From Brevundimonas sp. MYb52 (GTDB taxonomy: Bacteria; Pseudomonadota; Alphaproteobacteria; Caulobacterales; Caulobacteraceae): a DNA stretch of 64,000 nt. The notes beneath the pieces were generated by a model. It ran no database searches and was not told the origin of the DNA. It saw only the letters and a program-made list of their open reading frames with translations. The stretch lies in the NCBI RefSeq assembly GCF_002979535.1, contig NZ_PCPB01000006.1:62001-126000 (forward strand), in the 5' to 3' direction. The translations under genes were made by a program, and so were the position numbers. This document shows, piece after piece, positions 20,504-32,151 of this stretch. How positions within the stretch are numbered: position 1 is the stretch's first letter; each line of letters begins with the position of its first letter.

Positions 20504-21736
20504 TCAGACTCCGACCTCGCGGCGCTGTTCGACCAAGCGCCAGTCCTCGGTCGCATAGACCTCTTCAAACATGGTCTTCACGCTGGGGCGCGACTGGCCG
20601 AGCGTGCCGATGGCCTCGGATTCCTTGCCGGCGGCGCGGACCTGCTCGACGGCGTCCTTTTCGGCTTCGACCTGCTGCTCGTCCGACCATTCGCCGAGGA
20701 CGATCAGGTGCTGTTTCAGGCGCTCGATCGGGTCGCCCAGCGGCCATTTCTCGGCCTCATCGCCCGGGCGATAGCGGCTGGGATCGTCAGAGGTCGAGTG
20801 CGGAGCGCCGCGATAGGTGAACAGCTCGATCACGGTGGCGCCCTGGTTGGTGCGCGCGCGTTCCTCGGCCCACTGGGTCGCGGCCCAGACGGCCAGGAAG
20901 TCGTTGCCGTCGACGCGCAGGGCCGGCAGGCCATAGCCGATGGCCTTGGCGGCGAAAGTCGTGTCCAGACCGCCCGCGATGCCCATGAAGGACGAGATGG
21001 CCCACTGGTTGTTGACCACGTTCAGGATGACCGGCGCGCGGTAAACCGAGGCGAAGGTCAGGGCGTTGTGGAAGTCGCCTTCCGCCGTGGCGCCGTCGCC
21101 GATCCAACTGATGGCGATCTTGTCATCGCCCTTGTAGGCGCTGGCCATGGCCCAACCCACGGCCTGCGGCACCTGGGTGCCCAGGTTGCCCGAGATGGTG
21201 AAGAAGCCATAGTCCTTGGCCGAATACATGATCGGCAGCTGGCGGCCCTTGATCGGGTCTTCGGCGTTGGAATAGATCTGGTTCATCATCGACGCGAGCG
21301 GATAGCCGCGTGCGATCAGAAGGCCCTGCTGGCGATAGGTGGGGAAGCCCATGTCCTCGCGGCTCAGGATCATGCCCTGGGCGACCGCGATGGCCTCCTC
21401 GCCGGTGCACTTCATGTAGAAGCTGGTCTTGCCCTGGCGGTGGGCGCGGTGCATCCGCTCGTCGAAGGCGCGGGTCAGGATCATGGCCTTGAGGCCGCGC
21501 CGCATGATCTCGGGGTCCAGCTTGGGGTCCCAGGGGCCGACGGCCTTGCCCTCGTCGTCCAGAACGCGGACCAGGCGGAAGGCGAGATCGCGCATCTCAT
21601 AGGGGGCGGTCGAGACTTCCGGGCGGCTGACAGCGCCGGCGGGATCGAACTGCAGGTGGCTGAAATCGGGCGCATCGCCCGGACGACCCGAGGGCTCCGG
21701 CACGCGCAGCGACAGGGTGGGGGTGTTCTTCATCAT
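20504..21736 (-). CDS. bkdA1: Branched-chain 2-oxoacid dehydrogenase E1 alpha subunit
   Basis: The 410-residue protein has the thiamine-diphosphate motif starting GDGATAEGDFHNALTFAS and closing with NNQWAIS. It also has the substrate-loop segment FPTYRQQGLLIARGYP and the HSTSDDPSRYR loop that in animal enzymes carries the regulatory phosphorylation. The N-terminal ~60-residue extension, with LRVPEPSGRPGDAPDFSHL, is typical of the bacterial branched-chain rather than the pyruvate enzyme. It is the first gene of the operon E1alpha-E1beta-E2-(secreted protein)-E3 and diverges from an Lrp-type regulator. Confidence 0.94.
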   Translation of the reverse strand: MMKNTPTLSLRVPEPSGRPGDAPDFSHLQFDPAGAVSRPEVSTAPYEMRDLAFRLVRVLDDEGKAVGPWDPKLDPEIMRRGLKAMILTRAFDERMHRAHRQGKTSFYMKCTGEEAIAVAQGMILSREDMGFPTYRQQGLLIARGYPLASMMNQIYSNAEDPIKGRQLPIMYSAKDYGFFTISGNLGTQVPQAVGWAMASAYKGDDKIAISWIGDGATAEGDFHNALTFASVYRAPVILNVVNNQWAISSFMGIAGGLDTTFAAKAIGYGLPALRVDGNDFLAVWAATQWAEERARTNQGATVIELFTYRGAPHSTSDDPSRYRPGDEAEKWPLGDPIERLKQHLIVLGEWSDEQQVEAEKDAVEQVRAAGKESEAIGTLGQSRPSVKTMFEEVYATEDWRLVEQRREVGV

Positions 21737-21813
21737 GCGTCCCGTCCGGTTAATCCGTCCGCGTTTCCTCTATGGAGAGGGCATAGCATGGCGCGTCTCT
21801 GTTGGCCTTCCTA

Positions 21814-21849
21814 AAAATACCCTTGCCAAATGCTGATTTGGGGTATTTT
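21814..21849. promoter_or_regulatory. AT-rich interrupted palindrome, candidate Lrp-type operator
   Basis: The left arm AAAATACC..CCAAAT (21814-21831) and right arm ATTTGGGGTATTTT (21835 onward) are complementary apart from a few bulged bases. It lies in the bkd/Lrp divergent gap, beside the regulator start, where an autoregulating activator such as BkdR would bind. An A/T-rich block like this stands out in DNA of this GC content. Confidence 0.5.
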
Positions 21850-21881
21850 ATTGCGTGAAATCCCCTTTTGGAGAAACGCCT

Positions 21882-22370
21882 TTGGCCGATGAACTTGATC
21901 CTATCGACGCCCGCATCCTCGACATCCTGCAACAGGACGCCGGATTGTCGGTCGCCGAGGTCGCCGATCGCGTCGGCCTTTCGGCCTCGCCCTGCTGGCG
22001 CCGGATCAAGAGACTGGAGGACTCTGGCCTGATACGCAAGCGGGTCACGCTTCTGGACGCCGGTCTGCTGGGTCTGGACTTCGAGGTCTACGCCATCGTC
22101 AAGCTGAGCCTGCCGTCGCGTGAGAACCTCGACATCTTTGAAAAGGCCGTGTCCGAATGGCCGGAAGTGGTGCAGTGCGCCACCATCACCGGGCGCGAGG
22201 ACTATGTCCTGCGCATCATCACTTCGGACATGCACGCCTTCGATCAGTTCCTGCGCGACAAGCTGCTGACGCTGGGCATCGTCTCCGACTGCGCCAGCCA
22301 TATCGTCACGCGCGGCGTCAAGAACGTCACCACCCTGCCGCTGGGCATCATCACGCCGCACGTCGGCTAA
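21882..22370 (+). CDS. bkdR: Lrp/AsnC-family regulator, probable BkdR
   Basis: The product is 162 residues from TTG 21882, which has GGAG eight bases upstream and gives LADELDPIDARILDIL at the N-terminus, the normal family start. A GTG at 21855 would add nine residues and lie against the palindrome. The winged helix-turn-helix is AEVADRVGLSASPCWRRIKR, and the C-terminal RAM (ligand) domain follows with VVQCATITGREDYVLRI. Lrp-type BkdR activates the branched-chain dehydrogenase operon in response to branched-chain amino acids in Pseudomonas. The divergent position fits the same role here. Confidence 0.85.
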   Translation: MADELDPIDARILDILQQDAGLSVAEVADRVGLSASPCWRRIKRLEDSGLIRKRVTLLDAGLLGLDFEVYAIVKLSLPSRENLDIFEKAVSEWPEVVQCATITGREDYVLRIITSDMHAFDQFLRDKLLTLGIVSDCASHIVTRGVKNVTTLPLGIITPHVG

Positions 22371-22392
22371 ACGACCAGGCGAGGGGGCAGGC

Positions 22393-23280
22393 ATGATCGA
22401 ACTGGTGATCGACGCGCGTCGGAAGGACCTCGGCGGGTTCGAGGTCGGGCGCGTCCTGCCCTTCCACGCCAGGCCCATGGTCGGCCCCTTCATCTTCCTG
22501 GACCAGATGGGCCCGGCCGAGTTCGCGCCGGGCGCCGACGCCATCAATGTGCGACCGCACCCGCACATCGGCCTGTCGACCCTGACCTATCTGTTCGAGG
22601 GCGAGATCATGCACCGGGACAATCTGGGCTATACCCAGGCCATCCGTCCCGGCGAGGTGAACTGGATGACCGCCGGGTCCGGCATCGTCCATTCCGAACG
22701 CACCGACCCGCTGAAGAAGGCGCAGGGCGGGGCCATGCACGGGATGCAGGCCTGGGTCGCCCTGCCGACCGAACTGGAGGAGATGGCGCCCTCCTTCACC
22801 CACCTGGGCGAGGACGCCCAGCCGACCTATGAGAACAACGGCCTGTTCGCGCGTCTGGTGGCGGGCGAGGCCTTCGGCGCCAAGGCCGCAACCCCGGTCC
22901 AGTCGCCGCTCTTCTACGTCCATTGGGACATGGCCGAGGGCGTGCGCGCCGCCCCGCCGCCGCCGAAATCCAAGGGCGGCTACAGCGAGCGCGCCCTGTT
23001 CGTGGCCAAGGGCCGGATCGAGGTCGACGGCCGCCCCTTCCACGAAGGCCAGATGGTGGTCCTGTCGGCCAATGCCGAGCCGACCGTCACGGCCCTGGCC
23101 CCGTCCAGCGTCATGGTCCTGGGCGGCGAGCCGGTCGGCGAACGTCTGATCTGGTGGAACTTCGTCTCCTCGTCCCAGGCCCGCATGGACCAGGCCAAGG
23201 CCGACTGGAAGGCCGGCCGCATGAGCCTGCCGTCTGAAGACGCGCTGGAGTTCATTCCGTTGCCGGAAGAGACGGTCTAG
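22393..23280 (+). CDS. Pirin family protein
   Basis: The 295-residue bicupin starts MIELVIDARRKDLGGFEVGR. The iron-binding histidine cluster is in VRPHPHIGLSTLTYLFEGEI with MHRDNLG and the GSGIVHSE segment. A C-terminal cupin with GGEPVGERLIWWNFVSSS completes it. Pirins bind Fe(II) and some act as quercetin dioxygenases or as redox-sensitive partners of other proteins; the specific role is unknown. It starts 22 bases after the Lrp gene in the same direction and may be co-transcribed. Confidence 0.9.
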   Translation: MIELVIDARRKDLGGFEVGRVLPFHARPMVGPFIFLDQMGPAEFAPGADAINVRPHPHIGLSTLTYLFEGEIMHRDNLGYTQAIRPGEVNWMTAGSGIVHSERTDPLKKAQGGAMHGMQAWVALPTELEEMAPSFTHLGEDAQPTYENNGLFARLVAGEAFGAKAATPVQSPLFYVHWDMAEGVRAAPPPPKSKGGYSERALFVAKGRIEVDGRPFHEGQMVVLSANAEPTVTALAPSSVMVLGGEPVGERLIWWNFVSSSQARMDQAKADWKAGRMSLPSEDALEFIPLPEETV

Positions 23281-23286
23281 GCGTTC

Positions 23287-24246
23287 TCACAGCCCCCGCA
23301 CGAACCCCGTCAGCGCCGCGCTCACTTCGTCCGGCCTTTCCTGTTGCAGCCAATGTCCGGCGCCTGGCAGGACGACTTGGCCGCGCAGGTCGGTGAGCCA
23401 GTCCGTTTGCCCTGCCTCATGCGGGCCGGCGTAGTGGCGCACGGGGTCGCGATCGCCGACGAGGAAGAGGGCGGGTTGAGCGATCTTCTGGCCTTGCAGG
23501 AAGGCGGTCAGGCTCCAGTTGCGGTCGAGGCAGCGATACCAGTCCAGCGGCCCTCGGAAGCCTGATGCGGCAAACGCGGCGACGTATTCATCGAAGTGCG
23601 CTTCGCTCATCCAGGGCGGCAGGGTCGCGTGGTCGGATATGCTGTCCAGCAGACTGACGCCCTGCGGCATGAAGCCGGTCGACTGGTCCGCCGTGGCGGT
23701 GGCGCCGTCATAGGCCCAGAACATCTTTCTCAGGGCCGTGGCCGGGTCGGCGTCCAGTTCGACATGGGCCTCCGGCGACTGGAAGCGGTTGATGTAGAGG
23801 TCGCCCAGCCCCGCCCGTTTCGTGATCGCCGCCATGGCCGCCGTCGGCGGTCCTTTGGGACGGCGCGGCTGGAAGGGCACCGACAGGCCAGCGACGGCGC
23901 GGAAGACGTCGGGCCGCATCAGGGCGCAATGCCAGGCCACCGCCGAGCCCCAGTCGTGGCCGATGACGACCGCCTGCTCCTCGCCCATCGCCCGCGCCAG
24001 ATCGACCATGTCCCCGACCAGATGCAGGATCGTGTGGTCTTCCTGATCGGCGGGTTTGTTGGTCCCGCCATAGCCGCGCATGTCGGGGGCGACGGCGCGA
24101 TAGCCCGCCTCGGCCAGGGCCTGAACCTGGGCTCGCCAACTGATCCCCAGTTCGGGAAAGCCGTGGATCAGCAGGACCAGCGGGCCTTCACCGGCCTCCA
24201 GCACCTGTTGCGTCAGGCCGTCGGTGGCGATGCGGCGGGTCTGCAT
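23287..24246 (-). CDS. Alpha/beta hydrolase, epoxide hydrolase type
   Basis: The 319-residue enzyme has the HGFPE oxyanion motif at residues ~29-32, nucleophile Asp98 in IGHDWGSAVAW, a cap domain rich in aromatic residues (FMPQGVSLLDSI, then PPWMSEAHFDEYVAAF) and the catalytic His298 in GAGHWLQQERP. An aspartate rather than serine nucleophile together with HGFPE is characteristic of soluble epoxide hydrolases. The substrate is not predictable. GGAGG lies seven bases before the ATG. It is convergent with the pirin gene. Confidence 0.88.
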   Translation of the reverse strand: MQTRRIATDGLTQQVLEAGEGPLVLLIHGFPELGISWRAQVQALAEAGYRAVAPDMRGYGGTNKPADQEDHTILHLVGDMVDLARAMGEEQAVVIGHDWGSAVAWHCALMRPDVFRAVAGLSVPFQPRRPKGPPTAAMAAITKRAGLGDLYINRFQSPEAHVELDADPATALRKMFWAYDGATATADQSTGFMPQGVSLLDSISDHATLPPWMSEAHFDEYVAAFAASGFRGPLDWYRCLDRNWSLTAFLQGQKIAQPALFLVGDRDPVRHYAGPHEAGQTDWLTDLRGQVVLPGAGHWLQQERPDEVSAALTGFVRGL

Positions 24247-24343
24247 GGGCGGTCCTCCCTTTAGAAGCTAGCCTATCGCGTTTTTGGTCTCTGGCGAGAG
24301 CGTTCCCGTTCCGTTTCGCATCGCGGGGCGCTATGGATCGGGG

Positions 24344-27184
<2,841 letters not shown>

Positions 27185-27207
27185 AGCCCTCCGCTCCTCC
27201 TTCCTTT

Positions 27208-27358
27208 CGTCATCCTCCGGCAAGCCGCGCAGCGGCGCTGACCGGGGGACTCAGCGGCGCCCGCAGGGCGAAAACCCCACGCGCCGCGTCCGTCACAAAG
27301 ATCGCCTTCGGCGCCGCTGGGTCCCCCGGCCTCCGCTTCGCTTCGCCGGAGGATGACG
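27208..27358. repeat. Long imperfect palindromic intergenic repeat
   Basis: The ends CGTCATCCTCCGG and CCGGAGGATGACG are perfect inverted repeats. The interior also pairs (GGCGCTGACCGGGGG-type arm against CCCCCGGC). It is related in layout to the repeats at 42541, 53129 and 62320, and takes up most of the gap before ybaK. Confidence 0.75.
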
Positions 27359-27408
27359 AAAATGATGAGCTCGGCTATCACCCGAGCCTTCGTTGCGATC
27401 GGCAATCC

Positions 27409-27882
27409 ATGTCCAAGACCACCCCCGCGACCGTCGCTCTGACCCAGGCCGGCGTCGCCTTCGACCTCTTCCCCTACGCCTACGACCCCGACGCGCCGCG
27501 CGTGGGATTGCAAGCGGCTGAGGCGCTGGGCTGGGCGCCGGAGCAGGTGTTCAAGACGCTGATGACCCTGGTGGACGCCAAGCCCGCCTGCGTCATCGTT
27601 CCCTCCGACTGCGAGGTCAGCATGAAGAAGCTGGCGGCGGTCCTCGGGGGCAAGTCGGCCCAGATGATGAAGCCCGCCGACGCTGAACGCTTGACCGGCT
27701 ACAAGGTCGGCGGCGTCAGTCCCTTTGGTCAGAGGAAGGCCGTGCCGACCGTGATGGACGAGACGGCCATCCTGTTCGACCGCATCCTGATCAATGGCGG
27801 CCAGCGCGGCCTGCTGCTAGGCCTGACGCCGGACGAGGCGGCGCGGGCGGCGGAGGCGAGGCTGGCTGATCTTACGGCCTAG
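27409..27882 (+). CDS. ybaK: YbaK, Cys-tRNA(Pro)/Cys-tRNA(Cys) deacylase
   Basis: The 157-residue protein starts MSKTTPATVALTQAGVAFDL. It contains the conserved Lys49 in EQVFKTLM, LGGKSAQMMKPADAERLTGY, the GGVSPFGQRKAVP motif and FDRILINGGQRGLLL, all characteristic of YbaK. It hydrolyses Cys-tRNA(Pro) formed by mistake by prolyl-tRNA synthetase and acts in the cytoplasm. The last codons overlap the end of the convergent VOC gene by four bases. Confidence 0.93.
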   Translation: MSKTTPATVALTQAGVAFDLFPYAYDPDAPRVGLQAAEALGWAPEQVFKTLMTLVDAKPACVIVPSDCEVSMKKLAAVLGGKSAQMMKPADAERLTGYKVGGVSPFGQRKAVPTVMDETAILFDRILINGGQRGLLLGLTPDEAARAAEARLADLTA

Positions 27883-28313
27883 CCTTCGAACGTCACGACC
27901 ACGCTGTCAGCCGAGCGCTCGGCCTCGCCGTGGAAGACCGCCTCGATGTTGTTGCCGTCCGGGTCCAGCAGGAAGGCGGCGTAGTAGCCGGGGTGATAGG
28001 GTCGCTCGCCCGGCGCGCCGTTGTCGGTCCCGCCCGCCGAAAGCCCCGCCTTGTGGAAGGCCTCGACCATGGCGCGGTCGCGCGCCTGAAAGGCCAGATG
28101 GCAGCGGCCGGTCGGTCGGCCCGCCGAAGCGATGCTGTCTACCGCCGAGACGAACAGTTCGTCGGCCCAGAAGAAGCGTTCCGCCTCGCCGCCGATCGGC
28201 ACGCCCAGGGCCTCCAGCACTGCGCCGTAGAAGCGGCGGCTGGCCTCCAGATCGGGCGTCACCAGTTGCAGGTGGTCGATCAGGCGGCCGCGATGAAGCT
28301 GCTGCGTCTCCAT
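27879..28313 (-). CDS. VOC family protein (glyoxalase/dioxygenase fold)
   Basis: The 144-residue protein has AGGAG eight bases before the ATG. It has the two beta-alpha-beta-beta-beta halves of the vicinal oxygen chelate fold: IDHLQLVTPDLEASRRFYGA, CHLAFQARDRAMVEAFHKAG, and the closing YYAAFLLDPDGNNIEAVFHG with the metal-ligand glutamate. The first metal His is in LIDHLQL. The reaction is unknown; members include glyoxalases, dioxygenases and resistance proteins. Confidence 0.85.
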   Translation of the reverse strand: METQQLHRGRLIDHLQLVTPDLEASRRFYGAVLEALGVPIGGEAERFFWADELFVSAVDSIASAGRPTGRCHLAFQARDRAMVEAFHKAGLSAGGTDNGAPGERPYHPGYYAAFLLDPDGNNIEAVFHGEAERSADSVVVTFEG

Positions 28314-28415
28314 GGTCTTCGTCTCCTGTCAGGTTGCGATTCGAACGGGCGACAGCCTGGCCTGTTCCTGCTGACAGGGCGTGTCAGCAGCCGCGCGGCC
28401 TGCTAAACCGCGCCC

Positions 28416-29480
28416 ATGACCGACGCTCACGCTGAACCTGTCCGCCACAGCCGCAAGGGGCTGATCATCCCCTTTGCCATCGTCTTCGTCGGCCTGGCCC
28501 TGTGGACCGGCTGGTGGTTCTTTCTGACGCAGCAGATCGAACAGAAGCTGGAAGGCCGCATCGCCCGGCTGGAGCAGTCGGGCTGGAGCGTGAAGCACGC
28601 GGGGCTCTCCACGACCGGCTGGCCGCTGCGGGCCAGGGTGGCGATGAAGCACGTCGATGTCGTCGCTCCCTCGGGCCACGCGGTCGCCGCGCCTGAGATC
28701 GTGGCGGAGGCCAATGCCTATAACCCGACCAAGTGGGTCATCGCCGCGCCGAACGGCCTGGTCATGACGCGCGGGGCCAAGGGCAAGACGGCGGTGCGCG
28801 CCGAGTCCATTCGCATGAGCATCCACGGCCTGACCCAGCGCTGGCCCAATGTCGTGGTCGAGCTGGCCAAGCCGGTCTTCACCGCCCTGCCGGACGCCGA
28901 GCCCTTCCCCTTGTCCAAGGCCGGTCTGGTTCAGTTTTACATGCGGCCGCACTTGGCCGGCTCGAACGCGCCGACCGACGACGTCGACGTCCTGTTCCGT
29001 CTGGTCGACGGCGAGGGCCGGCCCAATGGGCCGGTCGAGGGCCTGACACAGTCCGGCAAGCTGAACGCCCAGGTGGAGGCTGTGATCGAGAAGGCCGGCG
29101 CCCTGAAGGGCGCGGACGCGCACGGCCTGCTGTCGGCCTGGACCGCCGCTGGCGGGCGTTTCATCGACATGAAGGGCGAGCTGGGCGCGGGCGAGAGCAA
29201 GACCTTCCTGTCCAGCCCAGCCCTGTCGGCCGACGACAAGGGCCGTCTGCAAGGCGAGGTCTTCTTGCGCGCCGAGAAGCCTTTGGCCGCCATCGTCGGT
29301 CTGGCCGGGGCTACCCAGGGCGGATCGGTCGATCGCGCCGCCGCCGCCCGCGCCGCCGCCGCCACGCCGCAGGGCGGGGCCGGGGATCAGGGGCAGGCCG
29401 TCGATCTGGTGCTGAACTTCAAGGGCGGGCGCACCTATCTGGGGCCCTTCGCCCTGGCCCCGGCGCCGCAGTTGTTCTGA
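28416..29480 (+). CDS. DUF2125 domain-containing membrane protein
   Basis: The 354-residue protein has a single N-terminal membrane helix (IIPFAIVFVGLALWTGWWFF), then QIEQKLEGRIARLEQSGW and the GWPLRARVAM and YNPTKWVIAAP segments typical of DUF2125. It is expected to be an inner-membrane protein with a large periplasmic domain; the function is unknown. It opens a three-gene run with an uncharacterised gene (TGATG overlap) and hisC. This family often lies near aromatic or histidine biosynthesis genes in alphaproteobacteria. Confidence 0.85.
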   Translation: MTDAHAEPVRHSRKGLIIPFAIVFVGLALWTGWWFFLTQQIEQKLEGRIARLEQSGWSVKHAGLSTTGWPLRARVAMKHVDVVAPSGHAVAAPEIVAEANAYNPTKWVIAAPNGLVMTRGAKGKTAVRAESIRMSIHGLTQRWPNVVVELAKPVFTALPDAEPFPLSKAGLVQFYMRPHLAGSNAPTDDVDVLFRLVDGEGRPNGPVEGLTQSGKLNAQVEAVIEKAGALKGADAHGLLSAWTAAGGRFIDMKGELGAGESKTFLSSPALSADDKGRLQGEVFLRAEKPLAAIVGLAGATQGGSVDRAAAARAAAATPQGGAGDQGQAVDLVLNFKGGRTYLGPFALAPAPQLF

Positions 29481-30160
29481 TGCTGGTCGAGCCGCCCGAG
29501 GACGCGGAACGTCTGGCCCTGGACCGCGCCCTGATCGCGGCGGCGCGCGCCCGCATCGCCGCCGGAGCACGTGGTTCGGCCGACGCTGACGCCATCGCCC
29601 TGCGCGAGCTGCTGCGTGACATTCCCGTATCCGAGCGTCCGGTCCTGCGCGCCGTGCTGGGCCGCATCGAGGCCGCGACCGGCCCGGCGCTGTCGACCTG
29701 CGGGCCGCTGTCGCAAGCCTTGGCCGCCGACCGCTGGGGCCTGATCGGGCGTCCGACGGCCGAGCCGGATCAGGCGCTCCTGACGGCCCGGCAAGGGGGG
29801 CGCGCCCTGATCGACCTTGGCGTCCGGCCCTGGTGGGGCAAGCTGCTGGCCCTGCCCATGCTCAAGGTCGTCGCCGCCCTGCCGGACGATGCGGCGGGCG
29901 TGCCGCGCGCCCTGCTGGTCTCGACCGAGGCCCCCGGCCCGACCGGCGACGACCGCACCTTCTGGGTCACCGACAGTCCGGCGTCCGACGCCCGCATCGT
30001 GACGGCTCTGGGCGAGGCCGGCCTGATCGCCGCGCCCCTGACGGCAGGCGGCGGCTTGAAGCTGTTTACCCTGACAGGCTATGTGCAGGCCGAGGACGGG
30101 CGGTTGATCGACGCCCCCGGCCAGATGAGCGGCGTCATCGGCGCCGCCCCCGTTTACTGA
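29480..30160 (+). CDS. Uncharacterised protein coupled to the DUF2125 gene, before hisC
   Basis: The ATG at 29480 overlaps the TGA of the DUF2125 gene (TGATG), so translation is coupled. The 226-residue product has an Arg/Ala-rich helical N-terminal third (LALDRALIAAARARIAAGAR, then ALRELLRDIPVSERPVLRAV) and a mixed second half with TFWVTDSP and GGGLKLFTLTGYVQ. The helical part is faintly like an AroQ-type chorismate mutase, but I cannot identify a catalytic set, so no function is claimed. The frame and codon use match the neighbours, so it is a real gene. Confidence 0.75.
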   Translation: MLVEPPEDAERLALDRALIAAARARIAAGARGSADADAIALRELLRDIPVSERPVLRAVLGRIEAATGPALSTCGPLSQALAADRWGLIGRPTAEPDQALLTARQGGRALIDLGVRPWWGKLLALPMLKVVAALPDDAAGVPRALLVSTEAPGPTGDDRTFWVTDSPASDARIVTALGEAGLIAAPLTAGGGLKLFTLTGYVQAEDGRLIDAPGQMSGVIGAAPVY

Positions 30161-30184
30161 CCACAGACTTCGAGGATGACGCCC

Positions 30185-31288
30185 ATGACCGACGCGACCA
30201 AAACCGCGCCCGCCCCCAAGCCCGGCATCCTCGACATCGCCCCCTATGTAGGCGGCAAGGGCGCCATCGCCGGCTTCGCCGAGCCGATGAAGCTGTCCTC
30301 GAACGAGAACGCCCTGGGCGCGGGCGAGAAGGCGCGCGAGGCCTATGCCGCCGCCCTGAAGAACATCCACGTCTATCCCGATGGCCGCGCCACCAAGCTG
30401 CGCGAGGCCGTGGCCGCCCATCACGGTCTGGAGGCCGAGCGCCTGATCTTCGGCAACGGCTCGGACGAGGTCTTCGCCCTGCTGAACCAGACCTATCTGA
30501 GCGCGGGCGACAACATCGTCACCGGCCAGTACGGCTTCCTCGCCTATCGCATCTCGGCCAAGGCCTGCGGCGCCGAGGTCAAGCTGGCGGCCGAGCCCAA
30601 CATGAAGGCCGAGGTCGAGGCCATCCTCGAACAGGTCGATGAGCGGACGAAGATCGTCTACGTCTCCAACCCGTCCAACCCGACCGGCAGTTGGAACTCG
30701 GGCGAGGAAATTCGCCGCCTGCACGCGGCTTTGCCGTCGCACATCATCCTGGTGGTGGACGAGGCCTATGCCGAGTTCGTGGTCGAGCCGGAATGGGAGA
30801 CCAGCTTCGGTCTGGCCCGCGAGGCGTCCAACGTCGTCGTCACCCGCACCTTCTCCAAGATCCACGGCCTGGGCGGCCTGCGTATCGGCTTCGGCTACGC
30901 CCCGCTGGCGATCGAGCAGGCGGTGGACCGCATCCGCCTGCCGTTCAACGTCTCGGTGCCGGGCCTCGACGCCGCCACCGCCGCCCTGTCGGACGAGGCG
31001 CACCAGAAGGCCTCGCGCGATCTGGTGCTGGACTGGCGTCCGCGCATGACCCAGGCCATTCGCGGCTTCGGTTTCGAGGTCTTCCCCTCGGCGGGCAACT
31101 TCGTCCTGGTGCGGTTCGCGGACGACAAGCGCAACGCCGCCGCCGCCAACGACTATCTGAACTCAAAGGGCGTCATCGTTCGTCCGGTCGGCGGTTATGG
31201 CCTGCCCGACTGCCTGCGCATCACCATCGGCACCGAAGACCAGAACCGCGCCGTGATCGACGCCCTCAGCGAGTTCGCCGCCAGTTGA
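30185..31288 (+). CDS. hisC: Histidinol-phosphate aminotransferase
   Basis: The ATG at 30185 has GAGGA eight bases upstream; an ATG at 30176 overlaps that site. The 367-residue fold-type I PLP enzyme contains KLSSNENALG, FGNGSDEVF, the YVSNPSNPTGSW motif, LVVDEAYAEF with the cofactor aspartate, and the Schiff-base Lys225 in TFSKIHGLGGLRIG. The C-terminal RPVGGYGLPDCLRITIG contains the substrate-binding arginine. HisC converts imidazole-acetol phosphate and glutamate to histidinol phosphate, and many bacterial forms also transaminate aromatic oxoacids. No other his gene lies in the window. Confidence 0.93.
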   Translation: MTDATKTAPAPKPGILDIAPYVGGKGAIAGFAEPMKLSSNENALGAGEKAREAYAAALKNIHVYPDGRATKLREAVAAHHGLEAERLIFGNGSDEVFALLNQTYLSAGDNIVTGQYGFLAYRISAKACGAEVKLAAEPNMKAEVEAILEQVDERTKIVYVSNPSNPTGSWNSGEEIRRLHAALPSHIILVVDEAYAEFVVEPEWETSFGLAREASNVVVTRTFSKIHGLGGLRIGFGYAPLAIEQAVDRIRLPFNVSVPGLDAATAALSDEAHQKASRDLVLDWRPRMTQAIRGFGFEVFPSAGNFVLVRFADDKRNAAAANDYLNSKGVIVRPVGGYGLPDCLRITIGTEDQNRAVIDALSEFAAS

Positions 31289-31300
31289 TCTGGCGGGGCG

Positions 31301-32104
31301 TCAGTCGCCGCTGTTGAAGCGGACGACCCCGATCAGGCCCGCGCGCCAGACGTGGTCGTCCTTCAGCAGGGGGCTGTCCTTGATGTCGCCCAGACGCTGT
31401 TCGTAGTTGACGAAGGCGCCCATGCCGAAACGGTCGCCGATCGGGATGGCCAGCAGGGCGGCCGCCCCGGCCCCGGCCGCGCCGCCGGACGGCTCATAGG
31501 CGGTGAAGCCGCTGCCCGGAACGGCGTCCGGGGCGATGCCGAAATACCGCTTGGCCCGCGCATCGTCGAAGGCGCGGCCATAGGCCATGACCTGCAGCAG
31601 GCCGACGGGCGTCACGCGCTGGTGACCGACCGAGGCCATGTATTCCATGCCCGCGTCGTCGCCGGTGGCGTCGTGCTGGATGCGGCCGCCGACCACCACA
31701 TTCCCCGGCAGGCGCTTGTAGGCGTAGATCGCTGCGTCGGCGCCCAGGTCGGGCCGGTCCAGGGTGGAGCCCTCGATATCGCCGGCGGCGAAACGCGGGC
31801 GCAGTTGCACCCCGGCATGGAAGCCGTCGCGCTTGATCGCGTTCCAGCCCAGGCCGTCCAGGCCGTTGGCGTAAACCACGTCGCGATAGGAGGCCGAGCC
31901 CCAGGCGGTGAAATTGAACTGATCGCTCTTGGCGCCGGTGGCGCTGAAACCGCGCACCACGCCGCCGCCGATGTCGACCTTCCACGTCTTGGTCGCCTCG
32001 ACTGCCTCATAGGGCTGGGCCTGGGCCAGGGCGGAGGCGGCAGGCAGAGCGACGAAGGCGACCGCAGTCAGGGCGGCGAGACGGCGGGCGGCGCGTAAAG
32101 GCAT
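31301..32104 (-). CDS. MipA/OmpV-like outer-membrane protein
   Basis: ATG 32104 begins a 267-residue precursor with a signal peptide (ALTAVAFVALPAASALAQA). The mature part alternates short amphipathic strands: VDIGGGVVRGF, then DVVYANGLDGLGWNAIKRDG, and GVQLRPRF. A closing segment GDRFGMGAFVNYEQRLGDIKDSPL leads to the terminal LIGVVRFNSGD strand. Together with the RLGDxxxSP motif this resembles the MipA/OmpV beta-barrel family, which includes scaffold proteins for murein synthesis. The assignment is by pattern only. It is convergent with hisC. Confidence 0.7.
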   Translation of the reverse strand: MPLRAARRLAALTAVAFVALPAASALAQAQPYEAVEATKTWKVDIGGGVVRGFSATGAKSDQFNFTAWGSASYRDVVYANGLDGLGWNAIKRDGFHAGVQLRPRFAAGDIEGSTLDRPDLGADAAIYAYKRLPGNVVVGGRIQHDATGDDAGMEYMASVGHQRVTPVGLLQVMAYGRAFDDARAKRYFGIAPDAVPGSGFTAYEPSGGAAGAGAAALLAIPIGDRFGMGAFVNYEQRLGDIKDSPLLKDDHVWRAGLIGVVRFNSGD

Positions 32105-32151
32105 GAAGGGATCGCAGGTCAACGGCTGATGATATGGCCGTTCTGCAGAGC

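Noticed and set aside
24284..24343. TTG start for the DinG-like helicase
   Set aside because: The extra 20 residues show no family similarity and lie in the divergent promoter gap; GTG 24344 is more plausible, though not proven.
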